Shown here one piece after another: positions 1 to 6,199 of a stretch of 6,199 bases of DNA (position 1 is its first letter; every line of letters begins with the position of its first letter). The stretch is from positions 6,640-12,838 of the forward strand of contig JAJZYE010000006.1 of NCBI GenBank assembly GCA_021806055.1, in the 5' to 3' direction. Position numbers and translations under genes: made by a program. Under the pieces are notes generated by a model that saw only the letters and a program-made list of their open reading frames with translations, had not been told where the DNA came from and made no database searches. The stretch is from Actinomycetes bacterium. Lineage in GTDB: Bacteria; Actinomycetota; Acidimicrobiia; Acidimicrobiales; RAAP-2.

Positions 1-213
1 GGCGTGCGCACCGAGCGTGACGCCGCCGGGCGGCGCCGCACGCTGCACGGCGTCGCGCTGAACGTCACCGTGGACCTGGGTGCGTTCGCGGTCATCGTGC
101 CCTGTGGCATCCCCGACAAGCCCGTGGTGTCGATGGCTTCGCTCGGCCTGATGGTGGAGCCGGCCGTCGTCGAGGAGTACCTCGGCGTCGAGCTCGGTGC
201 GCGCCTGGGTGGC
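1..213 (+). other. lipB: LipB C-terminal domain segment within the fused frame
   Basis: This part of the open frame resembles the end of lipoyl(octanoyl) transferases: a strand leading to HGVALNV, then DLGAF, then the VPCGIPDKPVVSM segment with the active-site Cys codon at 103-105. It closes with a helical tail ending near GARLGGG. In this family the octanoyl group is moved from octanoyl-ACP to a lysine of lipoyl domains, using a Cys/Lys pair. The Cys is here, and the Lys should lie a few codons before base 1. The tail length after the Cys is about what free LipB proteins have, so the domain looks complete at its C-terminal side. The boundary is approximate because the linker has no landmark. 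Confidence 0.85.
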
Positions 214-1203
214 GGGGAGCACGTCGCGCGCGTCGAGCGCGCGGATCACGCGGCGTCGACGGCGAGTGAGGAGCGCCCGTTGCTGCGCCGCCTACGCCAA
301 GCGGGTGTCGATCCGGGGGCCGGCGTCGCGCTGCGGGCGCGCAAGCCGTCCTGGCTTCGGGTCGAGGCGTCGATGGGCCGCGACTACCAGTCGCTACGCA
401 CCCTGACCGAGGACCTGCGCCTCGTGACGGTCTGCGAGGAGGCGGGGTGCCCGAACATCTTCGAGTGCTGGTCGTCGGGCACCGCCACGTTCATGGTCAA
501 CGGCGATCGGTGCACGCGCAATTGCGGCTTCTGTCTCATCGATACGCGTAAGCCGCTGGCGCTCGATCCCAGTGAGCCGACGCGGGTGGCGGAAGCGGTG
601 GTGCGCCTGGGATTACGTCACGCTGTCGTCACGTGCGTGGCGCGAGATGATCTCGACGACGGTGGAGCGGGCGCGATCGGGGCGACCGTACGGGCCATCC
701 GGGCGGCGTCGCCGGCGACGAGCGTCGAGGTGCTGATCAGCGACTTTCAGGGAAGAGAGTCGTCGCTTGATCTGGTGCTCGACGCGGCGCCCGACGTTGT
801 CAATCACAACATTGAGACGGTGGCGCGGCTCCAGCGGGCGGCTCGACCCAGCGCGGGGTACCTGCGCTCACTCACGGTTCTCGCTCGTGCGGCTCGCGCC
901 GGCTTCACCACAAAGTCGGGCATGATGGTGGGCTTGGGCGAGTCGGTCGACGAAGTCGATGAGACGATGGCCGATCTGGCTGCGGTGGGGGTGTCGATCG
1001 TAACCATTGGTCAGTATCTGCGCCCCACCGAGCGCCACCTGCCCGTGGCGAGGTGGTGGGAGCCCGAGGAGTTCGAGGACCTCGTCGTGCGCGGGCAGCG
1101 CCACGGACTGTCGCACGTGCAGGCGTCGCCACTCACGCGGTCGAGCTACCACGCCCGCGAGGCGCTCGCGACCGCGACGCCGGTGCGCCTCGGCCGTCCC
1201 TGA
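1..1203 (+). CDS. lipA: LipB-LipA fusion: octanoyltransferase C-terminus joined to complete lipoyl synthase (5' partial)
   Basis: Residues are numbered from the GTG at 4, which is probably an internal Val. Residues 1-70 match the LipB C-terminus: HGVALNV at 15-21 and VPCG with the acyl-accepting Cys34. The catalytic Lys of LipB lies just upstream, outside the window. After a linker of about 40 residues comes lipoyl synthase, a radical SAM enzyme that inserts two sulfurs into protein-bound octanoyl groups. KPSWLRV is at 114-120. The auxiliary 4Fe-4S cluster ligands are Cys144, Cys149 and Cys155 (CX4CX5C), with RSSY at 379-382 supplying the serine ligand. The radical SAM cluster is Cys170, Cys174 and Cys177 (CX3CX2C). 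HNIETV and IGQYLRPT (335-342) are also present, so the LipA part looks intact and of normal length. The frame is open from base 1 with no stop between the two parts, so the true start is upstream. LipA identity is near certain; whether the mature product is one fused chain is inferred. Confidence 0.95.
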   Translation, partial: GVRTERDAAGRRRTLHGVALNVTVDLGAFAVIVPCGIPDKPVVSMASLGLMVEPAVVEEYLGVELGARLGGGEHVARVERADHAASTASEERPLLRRLRQAGVDPGAGVALRARKPSWLRVEASMGRDYQSLRTLTEDLRLVTVCEEAGCPNIFECWSSGTATFMVNGDRCTRNCGFCLIDTRKPLALDPSEPTRVAEAVVRLGLRHAVVTCVARDDLDDGGAGAIGATVRAIRAASPATSVEVLISDFQGRESSLDLVLDAAPDVVNHNIETVARLQRAARPSAGYLRSLTVLARAARAGFTTKSGMMVGLGESVDEVDETMADLAAVGVSIVTIGQYLRPTERHLPVARWWEPEEFEDLVVRGQRHGLSHVQASPLTRSSYHAREALATATPVRLGRP

Positions 1204-1240
1204 CCAGGCAGTGCGACGACGGGTTCGCGCGGGCGCCGGC
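1204..1240. other. Convergent intergenic gap, lipA / metH
   Basis: These 37 bp separate the two stop codons of the convergent genes. The stretch is very GC-rich and holds small palindromes such as GGCGCC and GCCGGC, but I see no stem-loop of useful length followed by a T-run on either strand. Either termination is Rho-dependent or the two transcripts overlap at their 3' ends. Confidence 0.6.
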
Positions 1241-4200
1241 TCAGGCGATGAAGTACTTCGCCCTGGGGTGATGGCAGATGATCGCATCGGTCGTCTGCTC
1301 GGGGTGTAGCTGGAACCCCTCGGACACGCTCACGCCGATCCGTCCCGCGCTGAGCAGGGTGGCTACCTTCTCGTTGTCCATGAGGTCGGGGCAGGCTGGG
1401 TAGCCCCAGGAGTAGCGGCCGCCGCGGTACTGCTGGCGGAACAGCCCGGCCAGGTTGGGGCCGTCCTGCTCGGCGAAGCCCAACTCCTCGCGGATGCGCC
1501 GGTGCCACAGTTCGGCCAGAGCCTCGGCCATCTCGACGCCGAGCCCGTGGAGCAGCAGGTATTCGCCGTAACGGTTCTCGGTGAACAGCTGCTGGCAGCG
1601 CTCGCTGACGCGCGGTCCCATGGTCACCAGCATGAAGCTGGCGTAGTCGCGGTCGGGGCTCGTCGTGGGACGAAAGAAGTCCGCGATGCACAGGTAGGGC
1701 TCCTGATGCTGACGGGGGAAGGTGAAGCGAGTGAGCTCCTCGGTGCGCTGGTCGTCGGTGTAGACGATGAGGTCCCGGTCGCGTGAGGCCACCGGGAAGT
1801 GGCCCCAGACGACCTGAGGTACCAGGAGGTCCTCGCGCTTGGCGATGGCCAGCTGCTCACGTAACGTGGCGCTCACGCGCGCCTTGAAGGCCGGGTCGTC
1901 CTCGCCGTTCTCGGGCCGGTAGCCCCACTGATTGCGGAACAGCGCGGTGAGGTTGAGGTAGTCGCTCACTTCGTCGATCGAGATGCCCCGCGCCACCCGA
2001 CTGCCCAGGAAGGGCGGTACGAAGAGGGGGTTGTCGTCCTCGACGACGGGGCTGCGAGGGGGCAGGCCGTCGGGCTCGGGCCCGGGCTCGGCGCGACGCA
2101 GCCGCGACGCCGAGCGGGCGGCGATCTCGCGTCCGAAGGCCGGGTCGTCCTCGGCCGTCGCCCGTAGTTCGCCGAGTCGGTCCAGGACGCGTAGCCCCTC
2201 GAAGGCGTCCTTGCCGTAGAACAGTCGGCCCTGGTACACCTCGCGCAGGTCGTGCTCCACGTAGGTGCGCGTCAGCGCGGCCCCGCCGAGCAGCACGGGC
2301 ACGGTGGTGACCCCACGGTCGTTCATCAGCTCGAGGTTCTCGCGCATGATGAGCGTCGACTTCACCAGCAGCCCGCTCATGCCCAGCGCGTCGGCGTGGC
2401 TCTCCTCGACCGCGGCCAGCATCTCATTGATGCCGACCTTGATGCCGAGGTTGATGACCTCGTAGCCGTTGTTGGTGAGGATGATGTCGACCAGGTTCTT
2501 GCCGATGTCGTGGACGTCACCCTTGACCGTGGCCAGCACGACGCGCCCCCGACCGCCCTGGTCGCTCTTCTCCATGTACGGCTCCAGGTACGAGACCGCG
2601 GCCTTCATCGTCTCGGCACTCTGCAGCACGAACGGCAGCTGCATGTCGCCGCTCGCGAACAGGTCACCGACCTCGCGCATCCCCGCGAGCAGGATGGTGT
2701 TCACGATGTCCAGCGGGGCCAGGCCGCGCGCGAGGGCCTCGGCCAGGTCGTCCTCGAGGCCGTGGCGTGAACCGTCGATGATGCGCTGGCGCAGGCGCTG
2801 CTCGAGGGGGAGGTCGTCGAGTGCGGGTCCCTCGGTAGAGGTGCTCGCCCCCTCGAAGAGTGCGAGCAGGGCGCTCAGGGGGTCGTAGTCCTCGCGGCGC
2901 CGGTCGTAGATCAGGTCCAGGCACACTCGGCGAGCCTCCTCGTCGACTCGCGCCAGCGGCAGGATCTTCGCGGCGTGCACGATGGCCGCGTCGAGACCGG
3001 CTTGGGCGCACTCGTGGAGGAAGACGCTGTTGAGCACCTGGCGGGCCGCCGGGTTGAGACCGAAGGAGATATTGGAGAGGCCGAGGATGGTTTGCACACC
3101 GGGGATCTCGGCCTTGATGCGCCGAATCGCCTCAATGGTCTCGATCCCGTCGCGACGCGACTCGGCCATGCCGGTCGAGAGCGGCAGGGCGAGCGCATCG
3201 ATGAAGATGTCCTCGGGGGCGAGCCCGTAGCGCTGCACGGCGAGATCGGTGATGGCGCGCGCCGCGCGGACCTTCCACTCGGCGGTGCGGGCCTGGCCCT
3301 CCTCGTCGATGCACGTCGCCACGACCGCGGCACCGAACTCCGACGCCAGTCGCAGGAAGCGGTCGAGGCGCGTGCCCGGCGCGTCGCCCTCTTCGAGGTT
3401 GACCGAATTCAGAATGGCCCGTCCGCCCAGCCAGGTGAGGGCCTGGCGTGCGACGGGGGCCTCGGTGGTGTCGACCATGATCGGCACCGAGGACTGCGTG
3501 GCGAGCCGACTCATGACCTCGTTCATGTCCGACACGCCGTCGGCGCCGGTGTAGTCGACGCACACGTCCAGGACGTGGGCGCCCTCGCGGATCTGGTCGC
3601 GTCCGATGGCCACGCAGGTGTCCCAGTCGCCCGCGAGCATCGCCTCGCGGAACTGCTTGGAGCCGTTCGCGTTGGTCCGCTCACCCACCAGCAGGACCGA
3701 CGAGTCCTGGTGGAAGGGCGTGGCGGAGTAGATCGACGCGGCCGACGGCTCCACCGTGGGGTGGCGCGCGGCCGGGGACAGGTCGCGCACGGCGCGCACC
3801 ACGTGGTCGAGGTGCTCGGGCGTGGTGCCGCAGCAGCCGCCCACGGCGCGCACGCCGTACTCGGCGACGAAGTGCTGGTGGTGCTCGGCCAGGGCCTCGG
3901 GGCTGAGGTCGTAGTGCATGTGGCCGTCCACGACGCTCGGCAGGCCCGCGTTGGGCAGGCAGGACAGTGGCAGGTCGGCGTACTCACTCAGGCGCCGTAA
4001 CGGCTCGTACATCTCGACGGGCCCGGTGGCGCAGTTGATCCCCAGCACGTCGACGCCCAGTGGGCGTAGGGCAGTGATCGCGGCGTCGATCTCGGTGCCC
4101 GGCAGCATCCGCCCGGTCAGCTCGATGGTCACCTGGGCCTGAATCGGCACGACGCGGCCGTGGCGCACCATCGCCCGGTGGCAGGCCGCGATCGCGGCCT

Positions 4201-4744
4201 TGCCCGAGAGCAGGTCGAACATGGTCTCCACCAGCAAGACGTCGACACCGCCCTCGAGCAGGCCCAGGGCCATCTCCTCGTAGCTCGCGCTCAATTCGTC
4301 GTAGCTGATCTGGCCGAGCGTGGGGAACTTGGTGCCGGGACCCATGGAGCCGGCGACGAAGCGCGGGGAGCCGGGGCTGGCGTACTCGTCGGCGACGCGC
4401 CGCGCCAGTGTGGCGGCCGCGAGGGACAGCTCGTGGGCGCGGTCCGCGATCCCGTACTCCTGGAGGACCACGGAGAACGACCCGAAGGAGTCGGTCTCGA
4501 TGACGTCGACGCCGACGTCGAGGAAGGAGCGGTGGAGCCGCTCGATGGCGTCGGGCCGCGTCACGGTGAGGATCTCGTTACATCCCTCGAAGGCGGCGCC
4601 GCCGAAGTCGTCGGCCGTGAGATCCTGGAGCTGGAGGTTGGTTCCGGTGGCGCCGTCGAACACGAGGAGCCGCTCGTTGAGCGCGCGCAGGTAGGGGTCG
4701 TCGTCGCCGGGTCGGGCGAAGGGCGGAGGGGCCGGTTGATCCAT
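1241..4744 (-). CDS. metH: Cobalamin-dependent methionine synthase
   Basis: This cytosolic enzyme transfers a methyl group from 5-methyltetrahydrofolate to homocysteine through enzyme-bound cobalamin. At 1167 aa it has the usual full length and all the modules. The homocysteine domain (about 20-322) has zinc ligands Cys238 in GINC and Cys304-Cys305 in GGCCGTTP. The pterin domain (about 345-615) has GERTNANGS at 354-362. The helical cap is at about 645-727. The B12 domain (about 730-860) has DVHDIG at 743-748, with His745 as the lower axial ligand, plus Ser790-x-Leu792 and Gly820-Gly821. The reactivation domain that binds AdoMet (about 905-1165) has GYPACPD at 1114-1120 and ends HHPRAKYFIA. 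The ATG at 4744 is preferred because the protein begins shortly before the first conserved block, VFDGATGTN. No Shine-Dalgarno sequence precedes it, so a leaderless or short-leader mRNA is likely. There is no room for a cobalamin riboswitch before the divergent gene. No module or key residue appears to be missing. Confidence 0.97.
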   Translation of the reverse strand: MDQPAPPPFARPGDDDPYLRALNERLLVFDGATGTNLQLQDLTADDFGGAAFEGCNEILTVTRPDAIERLHRSFLDVGVDVIETDSFGSFSVVLQEYGIADRAHELSLAAATLARRVADEYASPGSPRFVAGSMGPGTKFPTLGQISYDELSASYEEMALGLLEGGVDVLLVETMFDLLSGKAAIAACHRAMVRHGRVVPIQAQVTIELTGRMLPGTEIDAAITALRPLGVDVLGINCATGPVEMYEPLRRLSEYADLPLSCLPNAGLPSVVDGHMHYDLSPEALAEHHQHFVAEYGVRAVGGCCGTTPEHLDHVVRAVRDLSPAARHPTVEPSAASIYSATPFHQDSSVLLVGERTNANGSKQFREAMLAGDWDTCVAIGRDQIREGAHVLDVCVDYTGADGVSDMNEVMSRLATQSSVPIMVDTTEAPVARQALTWLGGRAILNSVNLEEGDAPGTRLDRFLRLASEFGAAVVATCIDEEGQARTAEWKVRAARAITDLAVQRYGLAPEDIFIDALALPLSTGMAESRRDGIETIEAIRRIKAEIPGVQTILGLSNISFGLNPAARQVLNSVFLHECAQAGLDAAIVHAAKILPLARVDEEARRVCLDLIYDRRREDYDPLSALLALFEGASTSTEGPALDDLPLEQRLRQRIIDGSRHGLEDDLAEALARGLAPLDIVNTILLAGMREVGDLFASGDMQLPFVLQSAETMKAAVSYLEPYMEKSDQGGRGRVVLATVKGDVHDIGKNLVDIILTNNGYEVINLGIKVGINEMLAAVEESHADALGMSGLLVKSTLIMRENLELMNDRGVTTVPVLLGGAALTRTYVEHDLREVYQGRLFYGKDAFEGLRVLDRLGELRATAEDDPAFGREIAARSASRLRRAEPGPEPDGLPPRSPVVEDDNPLFVPPFLGSRVARGISIDEVSDYLNLTALFRNQWGYRPENGEDDPAFKARVSATLREQLAIAKREDLLVPQVVWGHFPVASRDRDLIVYTDDQRTEELTRFTFPRQHQEPYLCIADFFRPTTSPDRDYASFMLVTMGPRVSERCQQLFTENRYGEYLLLHGLGVEMAEALAELWHRRIREELGFAEQDGPNLAGLFRQQYRGGRYSWGYPACPDLMDNEKVATLLSAGRIGVSVSEGFQLHPEQTTDAIICHHPRAKYFIA

Positions 4745-4789
4745 GGTGTTCGCAGGCTACCGGGACACGGCGCTCACTACGCTAGGGCC
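4745..4789. promoter_or_regulatory. Divergent promoter region between metH and the cobalamin adenosyltransferase gene
   Basis: Only 45 bp separate the two start codons, so both promoters must lie here or inside the opposite gene. On the plus strand TACGCT at 4778-4783 fits a TANNNT -10 box, and the GTG start follows 6 bases later, as expected for a leaderless mRNA. On the minus strand two TANNNT candidates face metH. TAGCCT (4759-4754) lies 9 bases before the ATG. TAGCGT (4784-4779) overlaps the plus-strand box and would give a leader of roughly 28 bases. No good -35 hexamer sits at 16-18 bp from any of them. Neither gene has a convincing Shine-Dalgarno sequence. The assignment is by motif only. 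Confidence 0.45.
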
Positions 4790-5344
4790 GTGAGGATCTA
4801 CACGCGCAGCGGCGATGACGGGACCACCGGGCTGTACTTCGGAGGTCGGGTGGCCAAGAGTTCCGAGGTGATGTGGGTCAACGGCACCGTCGATGAGGCG
4901 CAGGCCGCGCTGGGGCTGGCGCGGGCGTTTAGCGACCCGGCCTCGCCGCTGCACGAGATCCTGCTGGGCCTGCAGCGCGACCTGTGGATCCTGATGGCCG
5001 AGGTGGCGACGAGCCCGGAGAACCGCGTGAAGCTGCGCCCCGGCGAGACCCTGGTCACCGCGGCCATGGTCGCGCGCCTCGAAGAGATCATCGACGAGCT
5101 GAGCGCCGAGGTCGTGATGCCGCGCGCGTTCGTGCTCCCGGGGGAGAACCCGATCGCGGCGGCCCTGGACGTAGCGCGTACCGTCATCCGTCGTGCGGAG
5201 CGCCTGGCGGTGCAGAGTTTGCCGGCGGAGTCGGTCGTCGTGGCGTACCTCAACCGGTTGAGCGACCTGGTGTGGACGATGGCGCGCTGGAGCGAAGGTG
5301 ACCGGTCGCGCCACGCGCGCACCGTCGCCGGAGGTGGCTCGTGA
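4790..5344 (+). CDS. ATP:cob(I)alamin adenosyltransferase, PduO type
   Basis: The enzyme transfers the adenosyl group of ATP to cob(I)alamin, giving adenosylcobalamin, and acts in the cytosol, usually as a trimer of helical bundles. The 184 aa product has the family N-terminus: YTRSGDDGTT at residues 4-13 (ATP-binding loop), a GGR segment, and NGTVDE at 31-36. The C-terminal signature is ARTVIRRAER with Arg130, Arg134 and Glu137, followed by LNRLSD at 154-159. The frame is open far upstream, to about 4160, but that part is antisense to metH. The GTG at 4790 places the conserved MRIYTRSGD block exactly at the N-terminus, so I take it as the start. A -10-like box 6 bases upstream and no Shine-Dalgarno sequence suggest a leaderless transcript. 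Its stop overlaps the pepA start by one base, so the two probably form an operon. Compared with many family members, the helix before ARTV has Asp127 where His is common. That is a minor variation and not a sign of lost activity. Confidence 0.93.
   Translation: MRIYTRSGDDGTTGLYFGGRVAKSSEVMWVNGTVDEAQAALGLARAFSDPASPLHEILLGLQRDLWILMAEVATSPENRVKLRPGETLVTAAMVARLEEIIDELSAEVVMPRAFVLPGENPIAAALDVARTVIRRAERLAVQSLPAESVVVAYLNRLSDLVWTMARWSEGDRSRHARTVAGGGS
5330..5335 (+). promoter_or_regulatory. Strong Shine-Dalgarno site for pepA
   Basis: GGAGGT lies 8 bases before the ATG at 5344, inside the last codons of the adenosyltransferase gene. It decides the pepA start: the in-frame GTG at 5341 would leave only 5 bases. 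Together with the TGATG stop/start overlap it points to coupled translation. Confidence 0.75.
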
Positions 5345-6199
5345 TGCGCCGCGTGCGCGTCGTCACGCCCGGGGAGGGTGTCACACGGGCCACGCTCGTC
5401 GTACCGGTGATCGTCGACGGCGGCGAGGCGTTCGTGGACCGTGCGGTCCCCGACGAGCTGGGCGACCAGGCACTGCCCCGTCAGTTCGACGCCGCGTGGT
5501 GTCGACGCCAGGGGTTGAGCGATCAACCGGGAGCCTCGGTGACACTGGTCGCGGCCACGGGCCGGCGTGTGGTGCTGGTCGTGGTGGGCTCGACGCTCAC
5601 CGACCTCGACCACTACCGCCTCGCGGGGGCCGCCGCGGTGCGCCAGGCCCAGGACGACGACGTGGCCTTCTTCCTGCCCACTGGCGGGCTGGAGCGCGCG
5701 GGCGACGTCGCGCAGGCAATCGTCGAGGGGGCCCTGCTGGCGTCGTACCGCTACAAGGAGACGACCGGTGAGTCGAGCTTCGACCTGGTCCCCCTGGGCT
5801 CGCCCCTGCCGACGGTGGCCGTGCACGACGACGTGAGTGAGGGTGCGCGCCGCGGGACGGTCGTCGCCGAGTCGGTCAACTGGGCCAAGCGCCTGATCGA
5901 CACGCCGGCCGACGCGATGACCCCCCGCGATCTCGCGGACCAGGCGGTGGCGCGCCTCGAGCGATCGCCCCACGTCACGGTCGAGGTCTGGAACGAGTCG
6001 CGCAGCCAGCGCGAGGGGCTGGGCGGCCTGCTGGGCGTGGGCCGGGGCTCGGCGCAGCCCACGCGGTTGGTCTACGCGACCTACGACCCACCGGGTCACG
6101 TCCTGGCGCACGTGGCGCTCGTCGGCAAGGGTGTGACCTTCGACTCGGGCGGTCTGAGCCTCAAGCCGCCGACCGCGATGACCGCGATGAAGACGGACA
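5344..6199 (+). CDS. pepA: Leucyl aminopeptidase, M17 family (3' partial)
   Basis: M17 enzymes are cytosolic two-metal aminopeptidases, usually hexameric, that release N-terminal residues from peptides. The frame is open from the ATG to the window end, giving 285 codons of a protein normally near 500 aa. Residues 1 to about 130 form the variable N-terminal domain, rich in beta strands, with runs such as VVLVVVGS. The catalytic domain then begins with YRYKET (about 135-140) and WAKRLIDTPADAMTP (about 180-194). The core motif GKGVTFDSGGLSLKP gives metal ligands Lys262 and Asp267 and catalytic Lys274. Asp285, the last full codon, sits 18 residues after Asp267, the spacing known for the third metal ligand in bovine leucyl aminopeptidase. 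The other Asp and Glu ligands must lie beyond the window. All active-site residues that can be checked are present. The start is chosen by the Shine-Dalgarno site and by the one-base overlap with the preceding stop. Substrate preference cannot be told from sequence, and any other M17 name (such as PepB) is possible. Confidence 0.94.
   Translation, partial: MRRVRVVTPGEGVTRATLVVPVIVDGGEAFVDRAVPDELGDQALPRQFDAAWCRRQGLSDQPGASVTLVAATGRRVVLVVVGSTLTDLDHYRLAGAAAVRQAQDDDVAFFLPTGGLERAGDVAQAIVEGALLASYRYKETTGESSFDLVPLGSPLPTVAVHDDVSEGARRGTVVAESVNWAKRLIDTPADAMTPRDLADQAVARLERSPHVTVEVWNESRSQREGLGGLLGVGRGSAQPTRLVYATYDPPGHVLAHVALVGKGVTFDSGGLSLKPPTAMTAMKTD

Noticed and set aside
4..6. GTG at the window start as the true start of the lipoyl synthase gene
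   Set aside because: The frame is open before it, and the residues from here on match the middle of LipB just after its catalytic Lys motif, so this codon is almost surely an internal Val.
1395..1420. Altered AdoMet-site motif in MetH (Arg-Tyr-Ser-Trp before GYPACPD instead of the E. coli RPAPGYPACP form)
   Set aside because: The core GYPACP is intact, and as far as I know this variant is common in actinobacterial and cyanobacterial MetH, so it is a lineage form and not a defect.
2975..4000. Plus-strand open frame of 341 codons inside metH
   Set aside because: It is antisense to the pterin and homocysteine domains of MetH, its translation is low-complexity and rich in His, Gly, Val and Arg, and no family is recognisable. 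Long antisense frames are expected in GC-rich coding DNA.
4160..4789. N-terminal extension of the adenosyltransferase frame
   Set aside because: The frame stays open back to 4160, but that part is antisense to MetH and resembles no adenosyltransferase. The conserved N-terminus begins exactly at the GTG at 4790.
4798..6111. Minus-strand open frame of 437 codons
   Set aside because: It lies opposite the adenosyltransferase and PepA, both of which have clear family motifs. The antisense translation is Arg-, Ala- and His-rich with no recognisable domain.
6172..6189. Two tandem copies of a 9-base unit (ACCGCGATG)
   Set aside because: It encodes TAMTAM in a region where M17 enzymes conserve two Met residues three apart, so coding constraint plus GC-rich codon choice explains it.

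Overview
The window is GC-rich DNA, densely coding, and every gene in it has a recognisable family. Three things point to an actinobacterium: the GC content, the form of the MetH C-terminus (Arg-Tyr-Ser-Trp before GYPACPD and a SEGFQLHPEQ element, as I recall from actinobacterial and cyanobacterial MetH), and two apparently leaderless genes with TANNNT -10 boxes. A lineage such as Acidimicrobiia is possible, but I cannot fix it from sequence alone.

Layout: (1) 1-1203, plus strand, is the 3' part of an open frame that carries the C-terminal end of lipoate-protein octanoyltransferase (LipB) and continues without a stop into a complete lipoyl synthase (LipA). The gene begins before the window. 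(2) 1204-1240 is a 37 bp convergent gap. (3) 4744-1241, minus strand, is a full-length cobalamin-dependent methionine synthase, MetH (1167 aa). (4) 4745-4789 is a 45 bp divergent promoter region. (5) 4790-5344, plus strand, is a PduO-type ATP:cob(I)alamin adenosyltransferase (184 aa). (6) 5344-6199, plus strand, is the first 285 codons of a leucyl aminopeptidase (PepA, peptidase family M17), cut by the window end. There is no gene-free stretch over 300 bases. I see no RNA gene, mobile element, CRISPR array or long repeat.

How the genes fit together: the LipB-LipA product would perform both steps of de novo lipoylation, octanoyl transfer from ACP and then sulfur insertion. MetH makes methionine using a cobalamin cofactor, and the divergent neighbour converts cob(I)alamin to adenosylcobalamin, so that pair shares B12. 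LipA consumes S-adenosylmethionine, which is made from methionine, but this link is metabolic and not an operon. PepA is translationally coupled to the adenosyltransferase and has no obvious biochemical tie to it.

The point most worth following is the LipB-LipA in-frame fusion. The second is the very compact divergent promoter with overlapping mirror-image -10 boxes. I found no sign of a wholly new system; this is mostly housekeeping metabolism.
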